A program made the position numbers and the translations under genes. From Limnomonas spitsbergensis (taxonomy: Eukaryota; Chlorophyta; Chlorophyceae; Chlamydomonadales), in contig JAYJMM010000106.1 in the NCBI GenBank assembly GCA_037349105.1, positions 1,302,001 to 1,366,000 on the forward strand: a stretch of 64,000 nt of DNA, given 5' to 3'. Below, piece by piece: positions 45,060 through 58,000 of this stretch. The first letter of the stretch is position 1. Each line of letters starts with the position of its first letter. The notes under the pieces were generated by a model. It did no database searches and was not told the origin of the DNA. It saw nothing but the letters and a program-made list of their open reading frames with translations.

Positions 45060-45371
45060 GCTCCTTTTGAGATTGTTGTCACACGATGTTCCTAATACCG
45101 TCCACTTGTTCCCGCACACTCTGCAATGATATGTTTGTGTTGAGGAAATGCCGTTGTTTAACTTTTTGCCAAGGAAGACATGGTGAACAGGTGCCGGCCC
45201 CAAGTAATCCAGAATAATTGGGCAAAGCGTTAGATCTTGGCAGAGTTCCATGCGTTCTTGCATCCTGCTCCACCGGATCTGTTCTCCTGTCGTAGTTGTC
45301 ACAATGTGCTGGTTTACTGCACAGTGCAGTACTCGACTACGTCCTTGCACGAACTGGCTGCACCATTTCAT
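45060..45371 (-). CDS. Hypothetical fragment with a CxxC pair
   Basis: A minus frame from Met at 45371 reads MKWCSQFVQGRSRVLHCAVN and later TYHCRVCGNKWTVLGT before it runs into the LINE tail at 45040. It may be a gene or transposon fragment cut by that insertion. No family recognised. Confidence 0.3.
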
Positions 45372-45629
45372 TGCACTCTACTGTTGCGTGCATTGCAGTG
45401 AAGCGTTGAGTCACAGCAACCCCGCATGGGATTTTGAATTTATTTGTTTTCTTTTACTTTTGTTGAAATGCAAGCCTAGCCATTGTCTTGCTAGGAACGC
45501 ATCATATTTCATGCATGTGGCAAGTGGCTGCAAACCCACGGTATGTGACCCAGGGCGCTATCCTGGGTGCCTCATGAAATTAGTGGACTTGGATTTTGGG
45601 GGGCTGCCTTGCAGCTGACATTTCGGCTT

Positions 45630-45634
45630 TTACA
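45630..45634 (-). terminator. Possible polyadenylation signal (TGTAA) of the dehydrogenase gene
   Basis: First TGTAA on the minus strand after the stop at 46045, giving a 3' UTR of about 410 bases. Confidence 0.3.
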
Positions 45635-46044
45635 AAGAGCCGCAGACCACTGGCCTAGTTCAATTTAAACAAAGTCTAGCATCGTAAACATTCTGCTGAT
45701 TTCGCACTCGAGCATTGGTCTTTTAAGGGCGCTGACATGAATGATCATAATTGGCCAGGTCGCATCCGTTCTTACCTGGCCACCGTGGATGTCTGTCATT
45801 CTAACTTGAGGGAAACTGAAAACGCTAAGATAGTGCATACCCAACACATTTCAGTTGCCCCCCCCTGTGGGCGCCCTTGAAACTGAAATATAGCGTGATT
45901 TGTCACGGCAGCGACGCTGCTATCCTCTAGGTAGCCTCCGAAAATTACTAGGAAATGTGACCCGGAAGGAAAGCTAAAAAACAGTCGGCCATGACCACGG
46001 CGTCAGGGTCGGGGCAGGGGTACATGACTCATGACTGGGCATGG

Positions 46045-49000
46045 TCAAGAGGCAGGAGCAGGTAATGGGGCAGGGGTAGGGGTAGGGGTAGGGGCGGTAG
46101 ATGCAAGGGTAGGTGGCGGTGCTATAGGTAAGCCTGCCTCCTGCCTAGAGGCCAGCGTCAACGCGCCCCAGTCTGATTGGCCGTGGCCCATTGCCTTGGC
46201 GGCCAGGAGGTGGTTGAAGGCAAGGTCGGCCAGCGGCAGAGGGCAGCAACTGTCACGCGCCAGGCTGCGCATATGACCGACGTCCTTGAGGGCCAGCTGG
46301 ACAGAGAATCTGCGTCGGCAAGCAGGGTCATCATAGACATTCAAGTTTCAGAAAAAAGGATAAAGTGAAACGTTTGAAACGCGGGTGTCAGCAAAGTTAG
46401 ATTTCAGAGCCATCCCCCCCCAATGTTAGGGATGGCGTAACATGTCAGATTCAGACATATTTAGCCGCCAGGGCGCGTCAGCAGGGGTGAGATCATGTTT
46501 GCGTAACCCGCCAGAGCCAGGTCTTACCCTGCTCCCGCCTCCAGTTCATCCCTGGCTATGCGGGTGGCGTAGCCTAGGAGGGCCGGCGCCGGGTAGAAGT
46601 CTGTGATGAACTCCAGGAACTTCTCCCTGCTCACACCGCTGGCTTCAGACAGAGACATGGCCTGCATGGCACATGCAGGGTGGGTGAGTGAGCAGCTTTC
46701 TTGAAATGTGTGACTGGCTTCGTACAAAGAGTGGGAAAAGCTTTCACACAAATAGTGAGCGGCATTTGTACAAAGAGTGAGCAATTTCACACAAAGAGTG
46801 AGCGGGGGGGGGGGGGCACACAAAGGGACATGGACAGCATGGCGCAGGCATCGTGAGTGAGCGGATTCCGTACAAAGAGTGAGCCACTTTCGTGCAAAGA
46901 GTGGACAGTTTTGTAACAAAGTGTGGGCAACTTTCGTGCAAAGAGTAAGCGGCAGCTGCACGAAGAGACAAAGCAAATTGAATGCATGGCACAGGCATCG
47001 TGAGAAACAAGAGTGCACCAAAGATGTCACAAAGATGCCACAAAGATGCCACAAAGATGCCACAAGGATGCCACAAGGATGCCACAAGGATGCCACAAGG
47101 ATGCCACAAGGATGCCACAAGGATGCCACAAGGATGCCACAAGGATGCCACAAGGATGCCACAAGGATGCCACAAGGATGCCACAAGGATGCCAAGAAAG
47201 TATGCACCAAAGATGTCACAAAGATGTCAAGAATGCACCAAAGAGGGCACAATTTTCGACGCCTGGGCTCTTCTGAATCTCTAATATCATGTACCGGCAA
47301 TATTATGAAAGAAAACTATGCCGGCACGCCGCCCTAGGGGCGTACGGGTCACAGGAACTGCTTAGGGCCGGAGCCCTGCCAGTCTCCGGCAATCAGCCCG
47401 ACCTGATGCCGTATTGATTACTGCAAGCTCTTTTGAGAGCCACTGACAAAAGTATTCGGCCACATCGTTCCTGTTTTGAGATCAAATCCTAACCACACGG
47501 ATCCCAGGGAAGCATGCTGTATTAGTACTGAAAGATGTACCGTTGTGTACTGTGTATTGGTTCATATTGCACTGTTGTGTGAATACTGAAAGATGTACTG
47601 TTGTGTATACTGAAACACATTGTGCTGTTGTGTGAATATATGTAATTTTTTAAGATGTTGCGTGAATGAGGAGCGCACCTCTCCCAGCAGCTCGATGATT
47701 CCAACAATGCTGAAGTTGCCTGCAGGGTCAAACAGCACGCGCCGTAATTAGGGGGGGGGGCTTGAGGGGTCAAACAGCAAGCGCCCAATTGAGCGGGGTC
47801 TAGAGGGGACGGGCAGCATGCAACACAATGAGGGGGGGGGGAGGATTATTGCGACCCAGCGGTGCGTTGCGCTTGAGGTTGCAAATGGGGCAGCATGCAC
47901 CCAAGTGAGGGTTGCAGGGCTGGCAGCTGGTACAGCTTGTGAAAGAAAAACATGCAGCGGTACTGCTGCAACAGTTGTGTACCGCCACTGTTGAACCGAT
48001 ACTGGTACAACGGCATTGTAGCGATAATGAGTGATGTACCGGATTTGGCGCAAGAAAAGTGTACTAAACCGTGGTACCGATGCTGCAAAATGTAACATCT
48101 GGCGTCGGCAATGGGTTATTTGTTTTGAATGTATTCCTCACCCCTATTCCCCACCCCTATTCCCCACCCCTATTCCTCACCCCTATTCCTCACCCCTATT
48201 CCTCACCCCTATTCCTCACCCATATTCCCCACCCCTATTCCCCACCCCTATTCCTCACCCATATTCCTCACCCCTACTCCTCACCCATATTCCTCACCCC
48301 TATTCCTCACCCCTATTCCTCACCCATATTCCTCCCCCCTATTCCTCACCCATATTCCTCACCCCTATTCCTCACCCCTATTCCTCACCCCTATTCCTCA
48401 CCCATATTCCTCACCCATATTCCTCCCCCCTATTCCTCACCCATATTCCTCACCCCTATTCCTCACCCCTATTCCTCACCCCTATTCCTCACCCATATTC
48501 CTCACCCATATTCCTCACCCATATTCCTCACCCCTATTCCTCACCCCTATTCCTCACCCATATTCCTCACCCATATTCCTCACCCATATTCCTCACCCAT
48601 ATTCCTCACCCCTATTCCCCACCCATATTCCTCACCCCTATTCCTCACCCCTATTCCTCACCCCTATTCCCCACCCATATTCCTCACCCCTATTCCTCAC
48701 CCCTATTCCCCACCCCTATTCCTCACCCCTATTCCCCACCCCTATTCCTCACCCCTATTCCTCACCCCTATTCCCCACCCCTATTCCTCACCCCTATTCC
48801 CCTCCCCTATTCCTCACCCCTATTCCCCACCCCTATTCCTCAGCCCTATTCCTCACCCATATTCCTCACCCCTATTCCTCACCCCTATTCCTCACCCCTA
48901 TTCCTCACCCCTATTCCTCACCCCTATTCCTCACCCCTATTCCCCACCCATATTCCTCACCCCTATTCCTCACCCCTATTCCTCACCCCTATTCCTCACC

Positions 49001-52000
49001 CCTATTCCCCACCCATATTCCTCACCCCTATTCCTCACCCCTATTCCCCACCCATATTCCTCACCCCTATTCCTCACCCCTATTCCCCACCCCTATTCCT
49101 CACCCCTATTCCTCACCCCTATTCCTCACCCCTATTCCCCACCCATATTCCTCACCCCTATTCCTCACCCCTATTCCCCACCCCTATTCCTCACCCCTAT
49201 TCCCCACCCATATTCCTCACCCCTATTCCTCACCCCTATTCCTCCCCCCTATTCCCCACCCCTATTCCTCACCCCTATTCCTCACCCCTATTCCTCACCC
49301 CTATTCCCCACCCCTATTCCTCCCCCCTATTCCTCACCCCTATTCCTCACCCCTATTCCTCACCCCTATTCCTCACCCCTATTCCCCACCCATATTCCTC
49401 ACCCCTATTCCTCACCCCTATTCCTCACCCCTATTCCTCACCCCTATTCCTCACCCCTATTCCTGACCCCTATTCCTCCCCCCTATTCCCCACCCATAAT
49501 CCCCACCCATATTCCCCACCCCTATTCCTCACCCATATTCCTCACCCCTATTCCTCACCCCTATTCCTCACCCATATTCCTCACCCCTATTCCTCACCCC
49601 TATTCCTCACCCATATTCCTCCCCCCTATTCCTCACCCCTATTCCTCACCCCTATTCCCCACCCCTATTCCTCACCCCTATTCCTCCCCCCTATTCCTCA
49701 CCCCTATTCCTCACCCCTATTCCTCACCCCTATTCCTCACCCCTATTCCTCACCCCTATTCCTCACCCCTATTCCTCACCCCTATTCCTCACCCCTATTC
49801 CCCACCCCTATTCCTCACCCCTAATCCTCACCCCTATTCCCCACCCCTATTCCTCAGCCCTATTCCTCACCCCTATTCCCCACCCCTATTCCTCACCCCT
49901 ATTCCTCACCCATATTCCTCACCCCTATTCCTCACCCCTATTCCTCACCCCTATTCCTCACCCCTATTCCTCACCCCTATTCCCCACCCCTATTCCTCAC
50001 CCCTATTCCCCACCCCTATTCCTCACCCCTATTCCCCACCCCTATTCCTCACCCCTATTCCCCACCCCTATTCCTCACCCCTATTCCTCACCCCTATTCC
50101 TCACCCCTATTCCCCACCCCTATTCCTCACCCCTATTCCTCACCCCTATTCATCACCCCTATTACTCACCCCTATTCCTCACCCCTATTCCCCACCCCTA
50201 TTCCTCACCCCTATTCCCCACCCATATTCCTCACCCATATTCCTCACCCCTATTCCTCACCCCTATTCCTCACCCCTATTCCTCACCCATATTCCCCACC
50301 CCTATTCCTCACCCCTATTCCTCACCCCTATTCCTCACCCCTATTCCCCACCCATATTCCTCACCCCTATTCCCCACCCCTATTCCTCACCCCTATTCCT
50401 CACCCCTATTCCTCACCCCTATTCCTCCCCCCTATTCCTCACCCCTATTCCCCACCCATATTCCTCACCCCTATTCCTCACCCCTATTCCTCACCCCTAT
50501 TCCTCACCCCTATTCCCCACCCCTATTCCTCACCCCTATTCCTCACCCCTATTCCTCACCCCTATTCCTCACCCCTATTCCTCACCCCTATTCCTCACCC
50601 CTATTCCTCACCCCTATTCCTCCCCCCTATTCCCCACCCCTATTCCTCACCCCTATTCCTCCCCCCTATTCCTCACCCCTATTCCTCCCCCCTATTCCTC
50701 CCCCCTATTCCTCACCCCTATTCCTCCCCCCTATTCCTCACCCCTATTCCTCCCCCCTATTCCTCCCCCCTATTCCTCACCCCTATTCCTCACCCCTATT
50801 CCTCACCCCTATTCCTCACCCCTATTCCTCACCCCTATTCCCCACCCCTATTCCTCACCCCTATTCCTCACCCCTATTCCCCACCCCTATTCCTCACCCC
50901 TATTCCCCACCCCTATTCCTCACCCCTATTCCCCACCCATATTCCTCACCCCTATTCCTCACCCCTATTCCTCCCCCCTATTCCTCACCCATATTCCTCC
51001 CCCCTATTCCTCACCCCTATTCCTCACCCCTATTCCCCACCCCTATTCCTCACCCCTATTCCCCACCCATATTCCTCACCCCTATTCCTCACCCCTATTC
51101 CTCCCCCCTATTCCCCACCCCTATTCCTCACCCCTATTCCCCACCCCTATTCCTCACCCCTATTCCCCACCCATATTCCCCCCCCCCTATTCCTCACCCC
51201 TATTCCTCACCCCTATTCCTCACCCCTATTCCTCACCCCTATTCCTCACCCCTATTCCTCACCCCTATTCCCCACCCCTATTCCTCCCCCCTATTCCTCA
51301 CCCCTATTCCTCACCCCTATTCCTCACCCCTATTCCTCACCCCTATTCCTCACCCCTATTCCCCACCCATTTTCCTCCCCCCTATTCCTCCCCCCTATTC
51401 CTCACCCCTATTCCTCACCCCTATTCCTCACCCCTATTCCTCACCCCTATTCCCCCCCCCTATTCCCCACCCATATTCCCCACCCATATTCCCCACCCCT
51501 ATTCCTCACCCATATTCCTCACCCCTATTCCTCACCCCTATTCCTCACCCCTATTCCTCACCCCTATTCCTCACCCCTATTCCTCACCCCTATTCCCCAC
51601 CCCTATTCCTCACCCCTATTCCCCACCCCTATTCCTCACCCCTATTCCTCACCCCTATTCCTCACCCCTATTCCTCACCCATATTCCTCACCCCTATTCC
51701 TCACCCCTATTCCCCACCCCTATTCCTCCCCCCTATTCCTCACCCCTATTCCTCACCCCTATTCCTCACCCCTATTCCTCACCCCTATTCCTCACCCCTA
51801 TTCCTCACCCATATTCCTCACCCCTATTCCCCACCCCTATTCCTCACCCTCTATTCCTCACCCCTATTCCTCACCCCTATTCCTCACCCCTATTCCCCAC
51901 CCCTATTCCTCACCCCTATTCCTCACCCCTATTCCTCACCCCTATTCCTCACCCCTATTCCTCACCCCTATTCCTCACCCCTATTCCTCACCCCTATTCC

Positions 52001-55000
52001 TCACCCCTATTCCCCACCCATATTCCTCACCCCTATTCCTCACCCCTATTCCTCACCCCTATTCCTCACCCCTATTCCTCACCCCTATTCCTCACCCCTA
52101 TTCCCCACCCCTATTCCTCACCCCTATTCCTCACCCCTATTCCCCACCCCTATTCCTCACCCCTATTCCTCACCCCTATTCCTCACCCCTATTCCTCACC
52201 CCTATTCCTCACCCCTATTCCCCACCCCTATTCCTCACCCCTATTCCTCCCCCCTATTCCTCACCCCTATTCCTCACCCCTATTCCCCACCCCTATTCCT
52301 CACCCCTATTCCTCACCCCTATTCCTCACCCCTATTCCTCACCCCTATTCCTCACCCCTATTCCTCACCCCTATTCCTCACCCCTATTCCTCACCCCTAT
52401 TCCCCACCCCTATTCCTCACCCCTATTCCTCACCCCTATTCCTCCCCCCTATTCCTCACCCCTATTCCTCACCCCTATTCCTCACCCCTATTCCTCACCC
52501 CTATTCCTCACCCCTATTCCTCACCCCTATTCCTCCCCCCTATTCCTCACCCCTATTCCTCCCCCCTTTTCCTCCCCCCTATTCCCCACCCCTATTCCTC
52601 ACCCCTATTCCTCACCCCTATTCCTCACCCCTATTCCTCACCCCTATTCCTCACCCCTATTCCTCACCCATATTCCTCACCCCTATTCCTCACCCCTATT
52701 CCTCCTCACCCCTATTCCTCCCCCCTATTCCCCACCCATATTCCTCACCCCTATTCCTCACCCCTATTCCTCCCCCCTATTCCACCCCTATTCCTCACCC
52801 CTATTCCTCACCCCTATAACTCCCCCTATTCCTCACCCATATTCCTCACCCCTATTCCCCACCCCTATTCCTCACCCCTATTCCTCACCCCTATTCCTCA
52901 CCCCTATTCCTCACCCCTATTCCTCACCCCTATTCCTCCCCCCTATTCCCCACCCCTATTCCTCACCCCTATTCCTCACCCCTATTCCTCACCCTTATTC
53001 CCCACCCCTATTCCTCCCCCCTATTCCTCACCCCTATTCCTCACCCCTATTCCTCACCCCTATTCCTCACCCCTATTCCTCACCCCTATTCCTCACCCCT
53101 ATTCCTCACCCCTATTCCCCACCCCTATTCCTCACCCCTATTCCTCACCCCTATTCCCCACCCCTATTCCTCACCCCTATTCCTCACCCCTATTCCTCAC
53201 CCCTATTCCTCACCCCTATTCCTCACCCCTATTCCTCACCCCTATTCCTCACCCCTATTCCTCACCCCTATTCCTCACCCCTATTCCCCACCCATATTCC
53301 TCACCCCTATTCCTCACCCCTATTCCTCACCCCTATTCCTCACCCCTATTCCTCACCCCTATTCCTCACCCCTATTCCTCACCCCTATTCCTCACCCCTA
53401 TTCCCCACCCATATTCCTCACCCCTATTCCTCACCCCTATTCCCCACCCCTATTCCTCACCCCTATTCCTCACCCCTATTCCTCCCCCCTATTCCTCACC
53501 CCTATTCCTCACCCCTATTCCTCACCCCTATTCCTCCCCCCTATTCCTCACCCCTATTCCCCACCCCTATTCCTCACCCCTATTCCTCACCCCTATTCCT
53601 CACCCCTATTCCTCACCCCTATTCCCCACCCCTATTCCCCACCCCTATTCCTCACCCCTATTCCTCACCCCTATTCCTCACCCCTATTCCTCACCCCTAT
53701 TCCTCCCCCCTATTCCTCACCCCTATTCCTCACCCCTATTCCTCACCCCTATTCCTCACCCCTATTCCTCACCCCTATTCCCCACCCCTATTCCTCACCC
53801 CTATTCCTCACCCCTATTCCTCACCCCTATTCCCCACCCCTATTCCTCACCCCTGTTCCTCACCCCTATTCCTCACCCCTATTCCTCACCCCTATTCCTC
53901 ACCCCTATTCCTCACCCCTATTCCTCACCCCTATTCCTCACCCCTATTCCTCACCCCTATTCCTCACCCCTATTCCTCACCCCTATTCCTCACCCCTATT
54001 CCTCACCCCTATTCCTCACCCATATTCCTCACCCCTATTCCTCACCCCTATTCCCCACCCCTATTCCTCACCCCTATTCCTCACCCCTATTCCTCCCCCC
54101 TATTCCTCACCCCTATTCCTCACCCCTATTCCTCACCCCTATTCCTCCCCCCTATTCCTCACCCCTATTCCCCACCCCTATTCCTCACCCCTATTCCTCA
54201 CCCCTATTCCTCACCCCTATTCCTCACCCCTATTCCCCACCCCTATTCCCCACCCCTATTCCTCACCCCTATTCCTCACCCCTATTCCTCACCCCTATTC
54301 CTCACCCCTATTCCTCCCCCCTATTCCTCACCCCTATTCCTCACCCCTATTCCTCACCCCTATTCCTCACCCCTATTCCTCACCCCTATTCCCCACCCCT
54401 ATTCCTCACCCCTATTCCTCACCCCTATTCCTCACCCCTATTCCCCACCCCTATTCCCCACCCCTATTCCCCACCCCTATTCCTCACCCCTATTCCTCAC
54501 CCCTATTCCTCACCCCTATTCCCCACCCCTATTCCTCACCCCTATTCCTCACCCCTATTCCTCACCCCTATTCCCCACCCCTATTCCCCACCCCTATTCC
54601 CCACCCCTATTCCCCACCCCTATTCCTCACCCCTATTCCCCACCCCTATTCCTCCCCCCTATTCCTCACCCCTATTCCTCACCCCTATTCCTCACCCCTA
54701 TTCCCCACCCCTATTCCCCACCCCTATTCCCCACCCCTATTCCTCACCCCTATTCCTCACCCCTATTCCTCACCCCTATTCCCCACCCCTATTCCTCACC
54801 CATATTCCTCACCCCTATTCCTCACCCCCAAACAACGTCAATCATGAGCGAAGGTAGCGCACGCCTACAGTGCATGCATATATTTCTCCACTCTTCCTCG
54901 GCTGGCGCCCCTCCGGACCCTGAAACCCTCTAATGTGTTAGACGTATAATTTTGTCCCCTACCCAACTCACCTGCATTCACAGGGAAATTCGCTGCATTG

Positions 55001-58000
55001 AGCCAGATTCTCTCACCTGCGAGCTTGAGCACCATGGCCTTTTCCGGCTCCTTCCCCAGCCGGAGCACCTGAATACAAAGTCGGTTGAGGGTTTAGGGGT
55101 TTAAAATTCGAAATTCACTAACAATTATCGCTTCCATTCACTAACAATCCTTTAAAATTTGATATTCAATAACAAGCGGATGAAAAACTGGTGCGCACTA
55201 GGCTGTTCTGGATGCAGCAGAAGCCAGTTCCCCTGATGAGCAAAACGGGCAAACCGGCCCAAGGTTGCGTTCACTGACAATTGGATAGATGACGAGCTGG
55301 TGCGCACCATGCTATTCTGGGTGCAGCTTGTGCAGCTTGAGCAAAACGGGCAAACAGGCAAATGCTTCCTTTCACCGACAACAATGCTATTACGGGTGCA
55401 GCTTAAGCAAAACGGGCAAACGGGCCCACGCTTCCATGCACCGACAATGAGGCAAAGGAGGAGCTGCTGTGCAGGATGTTGTTGTGGGCGCAGCTTATGC
55501 AGCTTCAGCACAGCCTCACTGATCAAATGGGCAATGGTTACACTCAATGACACCAAGGCGAAGGAGGCGAGGTGATGTCTGCATCATGTTTATTTCAAGA
55601 AGTTAACGCAACCACTCAAAGCTTTTTCCGTAAGGGCCGGGCAGAGAGCGAACCAGGAGGAAACCGGAAAGGAGAAGCAAAGCAAAACCACAAACCCGCA
55701 AAACAAACGCAGAGAAGACAAACCAGAGCCACTCAGAACAAAAGAGCATGGTGTGCTACCAGCGTGCAGATGATAGTCAAGCTTCCTGGCCCCTATGCTC
55801 GAGCATAGGGGCCAGGAAGCATACATTCACTGATGACGAGGGGGGTGGGCAGATGTAATTTTCATTCTGAAGGTGACGTAGGCATGTGTACGTGTACACC
55901 AGAGTGTGTACACTGAGCAAATGTGCTTTGTGGATGTACACTGATGGGATATATATTCGGAGTTGTACATTATGAGATGTACACTAGACACTATGTACTC
56001 CAGACACGTGCCTTGTGCAATGCGGACTGAGGAGATGTACTTCATGAGATGAACATTACGAGATGTACATTACGAGGTGTATTTTCGACATGCATACCGA
56101 TATTATGTAAGTGTTGCTGAAAAGCCTTCCGGCTGCCATGCTCATGCACTTGGAAACTTGTTATCTGAAAGAAAGGATGAGTTAATACAGCCAAGCCTAG
56201 TAAAAAGGGCAAACGTTCAGAATCCAAGGTTTAAGATCTATATTTAGGTCTAAGGGTCCAAGCTCTAGCAGGGATGACCCTGCTCGATGGGGATCGATCG
56301 GATACGGCATCGGCCCATGCCGCACTGTTCCCTTAACCCTCACGTCTCTGTGGGGCGTAGCTTTCCTTCTTTCTAGATTACCCGTATCGGGAAAACTTCA
56401 AGGAGATGATGGCAACAGGGCGGATGCGACATCCGTGCCGCACTGTTCCCTTGCGCCTGTATGGGGCATACCGGTACTTTTCTTTCCTCCTACAGGTTCG
56501 GGAGACCTTCAAGGAGATGACAGTAATGGGGCGGACGCGGCCACAGCCCATGCTGTCAGTCCCTTTGACCTGAAGGCTTCTGCGGGACATAGTTTTCTTT
56601 CTTCCTACATTATCGGGAAAAATTTAAGGAGATGATGGCAACGGGGCGGATGCAGCCTCGGCCCATGCCGCACTGTTCCCATCATTGGGCAGTGGGCATG
56701 CTCCTGCAGGGCGTATTTTTCTTTCTTCCTTTTGGCGGGGAGAAAGGTTGCTGACGGGAAGCGGCCAGTCAAAAACTGGAAAATGCTTGTTGTAGGTGGT
56801 CGTCTTGGGAATTCATACTGGCGTCGCTAGTTTGAACACCCCAACAGGGAGCCCGCAGGTCTGCGCCAGCACATGAAGGGGGTCTGGGGGCGGCCAGGGG
56901 CGGTTGGCCATTCAGAATCGGCTCGTGAGATATGACTTGTATGGATAGCCCAGCTGCCCTTTGAACAACATTGATTCCGAGAGCTGGCACCGGATGCGGC
57001 CCTAAACCCTAAACCCTAAACCCTAAACCCTAAACCCGGATGTGGCAGCTCATAATGCTGCTCCACACCACTGCCAACAGCTCTTTCACGTAAAGGATTG
57101 GGGGTAAATAATATAGGGTTAAGGGTTTCAGGTTCACACTTTCAGGTTACCTGCAAGGGTTAGGGCTTTGGGGGTCAAGTATTCAGGACTGAGGGTTTAA
57201 CCTGAAGAGACAAGTTCAGGGTTTTCATGGCTGAGGGTTTCGAGCACACCTTCCTCCCCAGCACTGTCAGCAGCGGCATCAAGAGATCCACGGAGGTGTC
57301 CGCACCCGCCACAACCATGACCAGCTGGGCTGCCTCTGCCGCAGCCGGCCTCCCAAAAACGGGGCAGGCGACAAACGACGCCCCCGACGCCGCAGCCCTC
57401 TCCGTGGCCCACCGCGTCGTCTCGACGGAAACGGTGCTGCAGTCTACGATGACCTGCAGGTGTCAGGGACGAAGGGAATAGGGTTTAAGGTTTAGGTCTT
57501 CAAATTTGAATTGCCTGGATCTCAGGCTGGCAAGGGGGGGCACTACAACCAATGGGCTGTACTAGTGTACTACATATGTGCTTTATACTGTAGATTTACT
57601 GCGTACTATATATGTACGAATATGTACTGCGCATTGTAGATGCACTGTGTGCTGCATACGGTATGAACTTTGAAATGTGGATATACCATGTACTGCCTAT
57701 GTATTCTGCGCTCATAACTAAGATTCGTTGGGGATGAGGAATGCATTGAAATACTAATCATCGATGTTGGGCGCCATTTTCCGATCGGGGATTGAGAGTG
57801 ACGGTGGAAGATTTGCTCAGACGGGTAATGTTTCCAAATAAATCATTCACTCCTCCAGAGCACCCTCTGTCAGGGGGGCTGTCCAGGAGCACTGGCACAG
57901 CCTGGGATACAGGCACAATTGAATCAGGAGGAGGTTTGTACCAGAGTTTCTATCAAATCTGCGCTACCTTGGACTGACAGATAGAATCATGCTGCAATTT

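Noticed and set aside
46744..47337. Repeat frames on both strands (KDATRMPQGCH and ASLWHPCGILV types)
   Set aside because: They are artefacts of the 11-bp CCACAAGGATG array in dehydrogenase intron 6.
48071..52819. Open frame of more than 1500 codons rich in Pro, Ser, Tyr and His
   Set aside because: It comes from the 13-bp unit, which contains no stop on the plus strand. It lies antisense inside a dehydrogenase intron and has the 13-residue periodicity forced by the DNA repeat.
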